Shown here piece by piece: positions 5,818-12,977 of a stretch of 16,616 nt of DNA. Source of the stretch: VAZQ01 sp036502925 (lineage in GTDB: Bacteria; Pseudomonadota; Alphaproteobacteria; Rhizobiales; Xanthobacteraceae); the NCBI GenBank assembly GCA_036502925.1, contig DASXXS010000201.1, forward strand, positions 1 to 16,616. The letters run 5' to 3'. Positions within the stretch are counted from its first letter, which is position 1. Each line of letters opens with the position of its first letter. The notes beneath the pieces are model-generated. The model did no database searches. It was not told the origin of the DNA and was given only the letters and a program-made list of their open reading frames with translations. The translations under genes and the position numbers were made by a program.

Positions 5818-8045
5818 CCGCGAACGAGCCCAAAATCACCCCCGAGCTGGTTGCCGAGCACGGCCTCAAGCCGGAAGAGTATCAGCGCATCCTCGATCTC
5901 ATCGGGCGCGCTCCGACCTTCACCGAGCTCGGCATCTTCTCGGCCATGTGGAACGAGCACTGCTCGTACAAGTCCTCGAAAATCCACCTGCGGACATTGC
6001 CCACCAAGGCGCCTTGGGTGATCCAGGGCCCGGGCGAGAATGCCGGCGTCATCGACATCGGCGACGGCCTGGCGGTCGTGTTCAAGATGGAGAGTCACAA
6101 CCATCCGAGCTATATCGAGCCCTATCAGGGCGCCACCACCGGGGTCGGCGGCATCCTGCGCGACGTCTTCACCATGGGGGCGCGGCCGGTCGCGTGCCTT
6201 GATTTCCTGCGCTTCGGCGATCCGGCACATCCCAGGACCCGTGATCTCGTCGCCGGCGTGGTGGCCGGCATCGGCGGCTATGGAAATTCCTTCGGGGTGC
6301 CGACGGTGGGCGGCTCGGTCGGCTTTCACCGCCGCTATGACGGCAATTGCCTGGTCAATGCCATGGCGGTCGGCCTCGCCGACACGGCCAAGATTTTCTA
6401 CGCCAAGGCCACCGGGGTCGGAAAGCCGATCGTCTATCTCGGCTCCAAGACCGGCCGCGACGGCATCCACGGCGCCAGCATGGCATCGGCCGAGTTCGGC
6501 GAGGATTCGCAGGAGAAGCGCCCGACCGTGCAGGTGGGCGATCCGTTCTCCGAAAAGCTGCTGCTCGAAGCCTGCCTCGAGATCATGGCCAAGGACTGCG
6601 TCATCGCCATCCAGGACATGGGCGCCGCCGGCCTGACCTGCTCGGCGGTCGAGATGGGGGCCAAGGGCGACCTCGGCGTGACGCTCGATCTCGACCGGGT
6701 GCCGTGCCGCGAGCGGGGCATGAGCGCCTACGAGATGATGCTCTCGGAGAGCCAGGAGCGCATGCTCATGGTGCTCAAGCCCGAGAAGGAGGCGGAGGCC
6801 GAGGCGATCTTCCGCAAATGGGGGCTCGATTTCGCCGTGGTCGGCGAGACCACGCCCGGCAAGCGCTTCATCGTGCGCCACGGCGGCGCCGTCATGGTCG
6901 ACCTGCCGATCAAGGAGCTGGGCGACGAAGCGCCGGTCTATGAACGGCCCTATGTGGAGACCCGCAAGCAGCCGGTCATCAAGGCCGCGGAGGTGACGCC
7001 GCCGCTGGCGACCGCGGACGCGCTCGTGCGCCTCATCGGCTCGCCCGACCTGTGCTGCAAACGCTGGGTCTGGGAGCAGTACGACCATGTCATCCTCGGC
7101 AATACGGTGCAGCGGCCGGGCGGGGATGCCGCGGTCGTGCGGGTCGGAGAGGGGCGCAAGGCGCTTGCGCTCACCACCGATGTGACGCCGCGCTATTGCG
7201 AGGCCGATCCGCTCGAGGGCGGCAAGCAGGCGGTGGTGGAGGCCTGGCGCAATCTCACCGCGGTGGGGGCGCGCCCGCTGGCGCTGACCGACAACCTCAA
7301 TTTCGGCAACCCGGAGCGGCCCGAGACCATGGGCCAGCTGGTCGGCTGCATCCGCGGCATCGCGCTGGCCTGCACGGCGCTCGATTTTCCGGTCGTGTCG
7401 GGCAATGTCTCGCTCTACAACGAGACCAACGGCCGCGCCATCCTGCCGACGCCGGCGATCGGCGGCGTCGGCCTCATCGATGATTTCACCAAGTCCGCCA
7501 CGCTCGCCTTCAAGGCAGCCGACGAGGCCCTCCTGCTGGTGGGCGAAGCGAGCGGCTGGCTCGGCCAGTCGCTTTACCTGCGCGACATCTGCGGCCGCGA
7601 GGAAGGCGCGCCGCCGCCGGTCGATCTCGCGGCCGAGCGGCGCCATGGCGATTTCGTGCGGGCGTTGATCGGGGAGGGGCTGGTCAGCGCCGTCCATGAC
7701 GTCTCCGACGGCGGGCTCCTGGTGGCGCTCGCCGAGATGGCGATGGCTTCCGGCATCGGGGTCGAGCTCGAAGCCGCCCCGTTCGCCGCCCATGCCTTCT
7801 GGTTCGGCGAGGAGCAGGGCCGCTATCTGGTGACGGCACCGGCCGCGGCAGCGGAAGGCATCATCGCGCGCGCCGCTGCCGCCGGCGTTCCGCTCCGCCG
7901 CATCGGGACCACGGGCGGCGACGCATTGACGCCGAAGGGTGAGCGCCCCATTTTGGTGGAAGAGCTGCGCCGGGCGTTCGAATCCTGGTTTCCCGCCTAT
8001 ATGGGCGGAGAGGCCCGGAAGCGGAGCGCTGACGCGGAACCTTGA
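5814..8045 (+). CDS. purL: Phosphoribosylformylglycinamidine synthase subunit PurL (short form)
   Basis: The ATP-dependent synthetase subunit of FGAM synthase; it uses PurQ-derived ammonia to convert FGAR to FGAM. The 743 residues are the length of the short PurL that works with separate PurS and PurQ. Conserved stretches include FSAMWNEHCSYKSSK at 42-56 (catalytic His49), GPGENAGVIDIGDG at 72-85, KMESHNHPS at 91-99 and TTGVGGILRDVFTMGARP at 108-125. The repeated AIRS-like half follows from about residue 430 (NLNFGNPERPE, then VSGNVSLYNETNG). The start is GTG at 5814: the residues MTANEPKITPELV match family N-termini and no in-frame ATG lies upstream in the gap. It overlaps the leader ORF stop, and its own stop falls inside the bolA ribosome site. 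Confidence 0.97.
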   Translation: MTANEPKITPELVAEHGLKPEEYQRILDLIGRAPTFTELGIFSAMWNEHCSYKSSKIHLRTLPTKAPWVIQGPGENAGVIDIGDGLAVVFKMESHNHPSYIEPYQGATTGVGGILRDVFTMGARPVACLDFLRFGDPAHPRTRDLVAGVVAGIGGYGNSFGVPTVGGSVGFHRRYDGNCLVNAMAVGLADTAKIFYAKATGVGKPIVYLGSKTGRDGIHGASMASAEFGEDSQEKRPTVQVGDPFSEKLLLEACLEIMAKDCVIAIQDMGAAGLTCSAVEMGAKGDLGVTLDLDRVPCRERGMSAYEMMLSESQERMLMVLKPEKEAEAEAIFRKWGLDFAVVGETTPGKRFIVRHGGAVMVDLPIKELGDEAPVYERPYVETRKQPVIKAAEVTPPLATADALVRLIGSPDLCCKRWVWEQYDHVILGNTVQRPGGDAAVVRVGEGRKALALTTDVTPRYCEADPLEGGKQAVVEAWRNLTAVGARPLALTDNLNFGNPERPETMGQLVGCIRGIALACTALDFPVVSGNVSLYNETNGRAILPTPAIGGVGLIDDFTKSATLAFKAADEALLLVGEASGWLGQSLYLRDICGREEGAPPPVDLAAERRHGDFVRALIGEGLVSAVHDVSDGGLLVALAEMAMASGIGVELEAAPFAAHAFWFGEEQGRYLVTAPAAAAEGIIARAAAAGVPLRRIGTTGGDALTPKGERPILVEELRRAFESWFPAYMGGEARKRSADAEP

Positions 8046-8058
8046 GGAGACCGCTCCC

Positions 8059-8295
8059 ATGGCGATGGATGCGCGCGAGATCGAGCGGCTGATCAAGGCG
8101 CGCATCCCGGACGCGGAGGTCACGATTCGCGATCTGGCCGGCGACGGCGACCATTATGCGGCCACCGTGGTGGCGGAGTCGTTTCGCGGCAAGTCCCGGG
8201 TGCAGCAGCACCAGATCGTCTACGAGGCGCTCAAGGCCGAGATGGGCGGCAAGCTGCACGCCCTGGCATTGCAGACCAGCATCCCGGGGGGCTAA
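8059..8295 (+). CDS. bolA: BolA family protein
   Basis: A small KH-like protein of 78 residues. BolA proteins bind [2Fe-2S] clusters together with CGFS glutaredoxins and act in iron-sulfur trafficking or iron sensing. The stretch LAGDGDHYAATVVAESFRG (26-44), the helix KSRVQQHQIVYEAL (45-58) and the closing KLHALALQT with the invariant His67 (cluster ligand) are present. The start at 8059 (MAMDAREIE) is supported by GAGGAG at 8044-8049, which overlaps the purL stop, so the gene is tightly linked to purL. grxD follows after 90 bases. The short length suits the IbaG/BolA2 type of alphaproteobacteria. Confidence 0.94.
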   Translation: MAMDAREIERLIKARIPDAEVTIRDLAGDGDHYAATVVAESFRGKSRVQQHQIVYEALKAEMGGKLHALALQTSIPGG

Positions 8296-8334
8296 TCTTG
8301 CGGAAACCGCGGGCAGTGCGCGCCCCCTCCCGTT

Positions 8335-8362
8335 CCCTCACCCGCAAGCGGGGGAGAGAGGG
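8335..8362. repeat. Small hairpin with CCCGC-AA-GCGGG core between bolA and grxD
   Basis: CCCGC (8341-8345) and GCGGG (8348-8352) flank AA, with pyrimidine-rich CCCTCA before and GGAGAGAGGG after. It resembles a CTCTCCCGCAAGCGGGAGAG-like dispersed palindrome common in related genomes, here imperfect. It lies upstream of the grxD ribosome site. Confidence 0.45.
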
Positions 8363-8385
8363 CCCGGACAACACAGGACAGGATC

Positions 8386-8724
8386 ATGAGCATCGAGAAA
8401 TTCATCGAAAATGAGGTCAAGGCCAACGACGTGGTCCTGTTCATGAAGGGCACGCCGCAAATGCCGATGTGCGGGTTCTCCGGCCAGGTGGTGCAGATCC
8501 TCGATCACTTGGGCGTCAGCTACAAGGGCCTCAACGTGCTCGATTCCGAGGAGCTGCGAAACGGCATCAAGTCCTATTCCAACTGGCCGACCATCCCGCA
8601 GCTCTACGTCAAGGGCGAGTTCGTCGGCGGCTGCGATATCGTGCGCGAAATGTTCCAGGGCGGCGAGCTCAAGACCCTGTTCAAGGACAAGGGCCTGCCC
8701 GTGAAGGAAAGCGCGTCGGCCTGA
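8386..8724 (+). CDS. grxD: Monothiol (CGFS) glutaredoxin, Grx4 family
   Basis: Binds and transfers [2Fe-2S] clusters, often with BolA; cytosolic. The 112-residue thioredoxin-fold protein has KGTPQMPMCGFSGQVVQIL at 21-39, with the active-site CGFS at 29-32. The cis-proline loop WPTIPQLYV (67-75), the glutathione-binding GGCDIV (81-86) and the usual end are also present. The ATG at 8386 follows ACAGGA. Together with bolA just upstream it forms the known BolA-Grx pair. It closes the plus-strand cluster; a composite palindromic repeat follows, then convergent rpsD. Confidence 0.96.
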   Translation: MSIEKFIENEVKANDVVLFMKGTPQMPMCGFSGQVVQILDHLGVSYKGLNVLDSEELRNGIKSYSNWPTIPQLYVKGEFVGGCDIVREMFQGGELKTLFKDKGLPVKESASA

Positions 8725-8731
8725 TGACTCA

Positions 8732-9011
8732 CTTGTCCCGGCCTTGAGCCGGGACCGTTCCAAACTCTGTCCCGGGCTTGACCCGGGAGGAAATTGTCAA
8801 AGGACAGCCCCTCTACGAGTCGTCCCTGCGAAAGCAGGGACCATACTCCGTGGCCTATCGATCGGCTGCGGTGTATGGGTCCCGGCTCCCTGAGCGCGTT
8901 CACGCGCGTCTTCGACGCGCTATGGGCCGGGACGACAGAAACGGCGATTCCTTCACACGCTGCTCCGCGCGGACGGAGTCTGGAACGGTCCCGGCTCAAG
9001 GCCGGGACAAG
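8732..9011. repeat. Composite palindromic repeat with other palindromes nested in its loop
   Basis: The outer arms 8732-8762 and 8981-9011 are perfectly complementary over 31 bases and differ from the 5693-5766 arms by one or two bases. Where the simple copy has a 12-base loop, this copy has 218 bases. The nested material includes TCCCGGG-CTTGA-CCCGGGA (8770-8788), GTCCCTGC-GAAA-GCAGGGAC (8822-8841) and GCGCGTC-TTC-GACGCGC (about 8904-8920). A unit bounded by GTCGTCCC (8819-8826) and GGGACGAC (8929-8936) is visible. It fills the 316-base gap between the convergent genes grxD and rpsD, which contains no gene I can support, and probably terminates transcription from both sides. Confidence 0.85.
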
Positions 9012-9040
9012 CAAAATGCGGAAAGGGCCGTCGTTTCGTC

Positions 9041-9658
9041 CTACCGGGAATAGAACTCCACCACCAGGTGCGGCTCCATCTGCACCGGATAGGGCACTTC
9101 GCCCAGGTGTGGAATGCGCACCAGCTTGGCCGTCATCTTGGTATGGTTGACCTCGATGTAATCGGGCACGTCGCGCTCGGGCAGGCCGGTCGCCTCCAGC
9201 ACCAGCGCCAGCTGCTTTGACTTGTCCTTGAGCTCGATGGTGTCGCCGGCATTGAGACGGAAGCTCGGAATGGTGACGCGCCGGCCGTTCACCTTGACGT
9301 GGCCGTGGTTGACGAACTGGCGGGCGGCGAACACGGTCGGCACCAGCTTCGCCCTATACACGATGGCATCGAGCCGCCGCTCCAACAGCCCGATAAGATG
9401 CGCGCCGGAATCGCCCTTCATCCGGATCGCTTCCTCATAGATGCCGCGAAACTGGCGCTCGGTGATATTGCCGTAATAGCCGCGCAGCTTCTGCTTGGCG
9501 CGCAGCTGCACGCCGTAATCGGAGAGCTTGCCCTTGCGGCGCTGGCCGTGCTGGCCGGGGCCGTATTCGCGGCGGTTGACGGGGCTCTTGGGGCGGCCCC
9601 ACACATTCTGGCCCATGCGGCGATCGATCTTGTGCTTCGCCTGGTGGCGCTTGGTCAT
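9041..9658 (-). CDS. rpsD: 30S ribosomal protein S4
   Basis: Primary 16S rRNA-binding protein that nucleates small-subunit assembly. The 205-residue product has the normal length and layout: MTKRHQAKHKIDRRMGQNVW, the segment SPVNRREYGPGQHGQRRKGK (25-44), then the S4 RNA-binding domain from about residue 94 (RRLDAIVYRAK, FVNHGHVKVNGRRV). No zinc-binding cysteines are present, so it is the C-minus type. The ATG at 9658 is preceded by GAGGAC. It stands alone, away from the ribosomal protein operons; murI lies upstream on the same strand at 180 bases. Confidence 0.98.
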   Translation of the reverse strand: MTKRHQAKHKIDRRMGQNVWGRPKSPVNRREYGPGQHGQRRKGKLSDYGVQLRAKQKLRGYYGNITERQFRGIYEEAIRMKGDSGAHLIGLLERRLDAIVYRAKLVPTVFAARQFVNHGHVKVNGRRVTIPSFRLNAGDTIELKDKSKQLALVLEATGLPERDVPDYIEVNHTKMTAKLVRIPHLGEVPYPVQMEPHLVVEFYSR

Positions 9659-9838
9659 CGCGTCCTCGGTTCTCTCGTGGGTTATGAGGATCGCGCCCTC
9701 CTCTGTCCCGGCATCTCTTCAAGTGCCGGAACCGACAGGTCCTCGCCGAAGCGGCGGCGCAAACCACGGGTCGCGAAACGCAAGCCGGCCTATTGGGCAG
9801 CTTGCGCGGGCGGTTTCTAGGCGGAAAGCGCAGGGGTG

Positions 9839-10657
9839 TCAAACCGCGGTCTCACAACCGCTGTCCGGCGCGGCCTGGCCAAGCCCGAAGCTGGCCAGCG
9901 CCGCCGCCAATGCAGGCGAGGGCGGCCGGCCGCTGGTGAACAGGATGCGCGCCTTCTCTCCGGGCGGCGTGCCTGGCGGCATGCCCATCAGCTCGACGGC
10001 CCGCCGCGCGATCGCCGGGGCCGGATCGATGAATCGCACCGGCCAGGGGGCCAGCGCGGTCAGCCGGTCGAGCAGCAGCGGGTAATGCGTGCAGGCGAGC
10101 ACCACCGTATCGGTCCGCCGCCCGCCCGCATCGATGAAGCAGGGCGCGAGCTCGGCCGCAATGGCCGCATCGTCCACGTGCTCTCCGCGCAGGCTCGCCT
10201 CGGCGAGCGCAGCCAGCCGCGCCGAGCCGATAAGCGTGATATCGGCCCCGTTGGCGAAGTCGCGGATCAGCGCACGGGTATATTCGCGCGCGATCGTGGC
10301 CTGCGTGCCCAGCACCGAGACGCGCTTGCTGACCGAGACCGCGCACGCCGGCTTGATGGCGGGGACCGTGCCAATGAAGGGGACCTGGAAGCGCGCGCGC
10401 AATTGCGGCAGCACCAGGGTCGAGGCGGTGTTGCAGGCGATGATCACCAGGTCGGGCCGTTGCGTCGCGATGAGGCCCGCCATCAGCTCGAGCACGCGGG
10501 CGATCAGCGCCCCTTCGTCGCGGCCGCCGTAGGGAAAAAAGGCGTCGTCGGCGACATAGAGATAGCGTGCATTGGGGAGCGCGCCCGCGACCTCGCGATA
10601 GACCGTGAGCCCGCCCAGGCCGGAGTCGAAGACGATGATGTTGGGGGCTTTCACCAC
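9839..10657 (-). CDS. murI: Glutamate racemase
   Basis: Interconverts L- and D-glutamate to supply D-Glu for peptidoglycan; cytosolic and cofactor independent. The 272 residues include IVFDSGLGGLTVYREV (8-23, Asp11), VADDAFFPYGGR (35-46), IACNTAST (73-80, catalytic Cys75) and VLACTHYPLL (186-195, catalytic Cys189 and His191). The start is GTG at 10657 (or the next codon, GTG at 10654); no in-frame ATG lies upstream, and the ribosome site is weak. It lies between purB and rpsD on the same strand. A palindromic repeat sits upstream, so its transcription is probably separate from purB or depends on read-through. Confidence 0.96.
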   Translation of the reverse strand: MVKAPNIIVFDSGLGGLTVYREVAGALPNARYLYVADDAFFPYGGRDEGALIARVLELMAGLIATQRPDLVIIACNTASTLVLPQLRARFQVPFIGTVPAIKPACAVSVSKRVSVLGTQATIAREYTRALIRDFANGADITLIGSARLAALAEASLRGEHVDDAAIAAELAPCFIDAGGRRTDTVVLACTHYPLLLDRLTALAPWPVRFIDPAPAIARRAVELMGMPPGTPPGEKARILFTSGRPPSPALAAALASFGLGQAAPDSGCETAV

Positions 10658-10706
10658 GGACCGTTCGCAACCTGGGGCGGGTTTCGGTGGAATCGATCTA
10701 TTTCGG

Positions 10707-10783
10707 CGTCATTGCCGGGCTTGACCCGGCAATCCATCTTCTTGCGAAAAGGATGGACCCGCGGGTCAAGCCCGCGGGTGACG
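10707..10783. repeat. Palindromic intergenic repeat (CGTCATTGCCGGGCTTGA type)
   Basis: A left arm beginning CGTCATTGCCGGGCTTGACC faces a right arm ending GTCAAGCCCGCGGGTGACG, about 32 bases each with several mismatches, around TTCTTGCGAAAAG. It lies in the 164-base gap between purB and murI (both minus strand). I recall this wording as one of the commonest dispersed repeats in Bradyrhizobium-like genomes. Confidence 0.75.
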
Positions 10784-10821
10784 AGGGAAACGAATCCATC
10801 CGATCGAAACATGCTCTAGCG

Positions 10822-12132
10822 TCAAGCCGCCTTGCCGAACACGCGGGCGAAGATCGTGTCGACGTGCTTGAAGTGATAGGCGAGATCGAAATTGGCTTCG
10901 AGCTCGGCCGCGTCGAGATGCTTGCGCACGTCCTTGTCGGCCTTGAGCAGCGACAGGAACTCGCCTTCGCCGCCCCAGACCTTCATGGCGTTCCGCTGCA
11001 CCAGCCGGTAGGCGTCCTCGCGCGCCACGCCCTTCTGCACCAGCGCGAGCAGCACGCGCTGGGAATGGACGAGGCCGCCGAGGCGGTCCAAGTTCTTCTG
11101 CATCGTGCCCGGATAGACGATGAGCTTGTCGATGATGCCGGCGAGCCTGGCCAAGGCGAAATCGAGCGTGGCGGTGGCGTCGGGCCCGATCATGCGCTCG
11201 ACCGAGGAATGCGAGATGTCGCGCTCGTGCCAGAGCGCCACGTCCTCGAGCGCCGGCGTCACATAGGCGCGCACCACGCGGGCGAGTCCGGTGACGTTTT
11301 CCGACAGCACCGGGTTGCGCTTGTGCGGCATGGCGGAGGAGCCCTTCTGGCCCTCCGCGAAGAATTCCTCGGCTTCCAGCACCTCGGTGCGCTGCAGGTG
11401 CCGGATCTCGGTCGCCAGCCGCTCGGCCGAGGAGGCGACGACGCCCAGCACCGCGAAATACATGGCATGGCGGTCGCGCGGGATGATCTGGGTGGAGACC
11501 GGCTCGACCTTGAGCCCCATGGCCTTGGCCACATGGGCTTCGACCCGCGGATCGACCTGCGCAAAGGTGCCGACCGCGCCCGAGAGCGCGGCGGTCGAGA
11601 CCTCGTCGCGGGCCGCGACCAGGCGTTCGCGCGCGCGGGTGAATTCCGCATAGGCAAAGGCGAGCTTGAGCCCGAAGGTGGTGGGCTCGGCATGGATGCC
11701 GTGGGAGCGGCCGATGGTGGGCGTGTGCTTGTGCTCGAAGGCGCGGCGCTTGAGCGCGGCCAAGAGCGCGTCGACATCGGCGATCAGGAGATCGGCGGCG
11801 CGCCTGAGCTGCACGTTGAAGCAGGTATCGAGCACGTCCGAGGAGGTCATGCCCTGATGCACAAAGCGCGCCTCGGGGCCGACGATCTCGGCCAGATGGG
11901 TGAGGAAGGCGATCACGTCGTGCTTGACGTCGCGCTCGATCGCATCGATGCGGGCAATGTCGAATTGCGCCTCGCGGCCGCGATCGCGGATCGTCTTGGC
12001 CGCCGCTTTCGGGATCATCCCTAGCTCGGCCATGGCATCGGCGGCATGGGCCTCGATCTCGAACCAGATGCGATAGCGCGTCTGCGGGTCCCAGATCACG
12101 GCCATGTCGGGCCTGGTATAGCGCGGGATCAC
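10822..12132 (-). CDS. purB: Adenylosuccinate lyase
   Basis: Removes fumarate from SAICAR and from adenylosuccinate in purine synthesis; a soluble homotetramer of the fumarase/aspartase superfamily. The 436 residues carry MTSSDVLDTC (95-104), GRSHGIHAEPTTFG (141-154, catalytic His144) and the family signature GSSAMPHKRNP (264-274) in the flexible catalytic loop. The start is GTG at 12132 (MIPRYTRPDMAVIW), overlapping the rpe stop as GTGA; this start fits family N-termini. It acts directly after PurC, whose gene is on the other strand about 6 kb away. Coupled translation with rpe is likely. Confidence 0.97.
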   Translation of the reverse strand: MIPRYTRPDMAVIWDPQTRYRIWFEIEAHAADAMAELGMIPKAAAKTIRDRGREAQFDIARIDAIERDVKHDVIAFLTHLAEIVGPEARFVHQGMTSSDVLDTCFNVQLRRAADLLIADVDALLAALKRRAFEHKHTPTIGRSHGIHAEPTTFGLKLAFAYAEFTRARERLVAARDEVSTAALSGAVGTFAQVDPRVEAHVAKAMGLKVEPVSTQIIPRDRHAMYFAVLGVVASSAERLATEIRHLQRTEVLEAEEFFAEGQKGSSAMPHKRNPVLSENVTGLARVVRAYVTPALEDVALWHERDISHSSVERMIGPDATATLDFALARLAGIIDKLIVYPGTMQKNLDRLGGLVHSQRVLLALVQKGVAREDAYRLVQRNAMKVWGGEGEFLSLLKADKDVRKHLDAAELEANFDLAYHFKHVDTIFARVFGKAA

Positions 12133-12815
12133 GCCGCTTCCCCGCGCGCCAGCGCCGCCGCGTCGCGGATCGCCGCCATGTTGGCCCGATAGGCCGCGGG
12201 CGTGCCGCCCTTGAACACGGCCGAGCCGGCCACCAGCGCATTGGCGCCGGCCCGCGCCACCAGCGGCGCGGTTTCCGGCGTGATGCCGCCGTCGACCTCG
12301 ATGTCGATCGGGCGGGCGCCGGCGAGCGCCTTGAGCCGCACGATCTTCTCGATCGCGCCGTTGATGAAGGCCTGGCCGCCGAAGCCGGGATTGACCGACA
12401 TCACCAGGATCAGATCGACCAGGTCGATGACGGGCTCGATGGCGCTCTCGTACGTGCCCGGGTTGAGGGTCACACCCGCCTTCTTGCCGAGCGCGCGGAT
12501 CGCCTGCAGCGAGCGATGCACATGCGGTCCGGCCTCCACATGCACGATGATGTGGTCGGCGCCGGCCTTGGCGAAGGCTTCAAGATAGGGATCGCAGGGC
12601 GCGATCATCAGGTGCACGTCGAGGGGCTTCCTGGTGTGCGGGCGCAGCGCCTTCACCGCGTCGGGGCCGATGCTGATATTGGGCACGAAATGGCCGTCCA
12701 TGACGTCCACGTGGATCCAGTCGGCACCGGCCGCATCGACCGCGCGCACCTCCTCGCCGAGCTTGGCGAAATCGGCGGCCAGTATCGAGGGCGCGATGAG
12801 GAGCGGGCGGTGCAT
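12129..12815 (-). CDS. rpe: Ribulose-phosphate 3-epimerase
   Basis: Interconverts D-ribulose 5-phosphate and D-xylulose 5-phosphate in the pentose phosphate (or Calvin) pathway; a cytosolic TIM barrel. The 228-residue product shows APSILAADF (8-16), the metal-site ADWIHVDVMDGHFVPN (31-46; His35, Asp37), PLDVHLM (64-70; His68), MSVNPGFGGQ (139-148) and IEVDGGI (172-178; Asp175). The ATG at 12815 follows AGAGGGAA. The open frame continues much further upstream but only as antisense of the neighbouring oxidoreductase. Its stop overlaps the purB start. A role in ribose supply for purines would fit the pairing but is inference. Confidence 0.97.
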   Translation of the reverse strand: MHRPLLIAPSILAADFAKLGEEVRAVDAAGADWIHVDVMDGHFVPNISIGPDAVKALRPHTRKPLDVHLMIAPCDPYLEAFAKAGADHIIVHVEAGPHVHRSLQAIRALGKKAGVTLNPGTYESAIEPVIDLVDLILVMSVNPGFGGQAFINGAIEKIVRLKALAGARPIDIEVDGGITPETAPLVARAGANALVAGSAVFKGGTPAAYRANMAAIRDAAALARGEAA

Positions 12816-12905
12816 CGATTCCCTCTTGCAATCCGCTGTTCGCCTAACACGATGCCCGCCACTGAGCAAATTGGCGGCAGCTGCCGCAGCGCGCGGCCCG
12901 CACCC

Positions 12906-12935
12906 ATATAGGACGACGAAGCGGGGCGGACGAAA
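12906..12935 (-). promoter_or_regulatory. Candidate promoter of rpe-purB
   Basis: On the minus strand CTATAT (complement of 12906-12911) is a good alphaproteobacterial -10. Eighteen bases upstream lies TTTCGT (complement of 12930-12935), a poor -35. The position, about 90 bases before the rpe ATG in the divergent gap, is sensible. Confidence 0.33.
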
Positions 12936-12977
12936 GCCCTCGCCCGGCGGCGCAAAAGCTGCGCGCGGAAGGACATC

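Noticed and set aside
5772..8123. Very long open frame on the minus strand opposite purL
   Set aside because: Its translation is rich in Arg, His, Ala and Gly with no recognisable domain; it is the usual mirror frame of a GC-rich gene. The plus-strand PurL is intact and unmistakable.
8778..9150. Short open frames inside the composite repeat after grxD
   Set aside because: They are made of palindromic repeat sequence, overlap each other in several frames and show no protein family.
9700..9715. Ten-codon minus-strand ORF in the rpsD leader as a regulatory leader peptide
   Set aside because: It has only a weak ribosome site, does not overlap rpsD and has no notable composition; chance is the simpler explanation.
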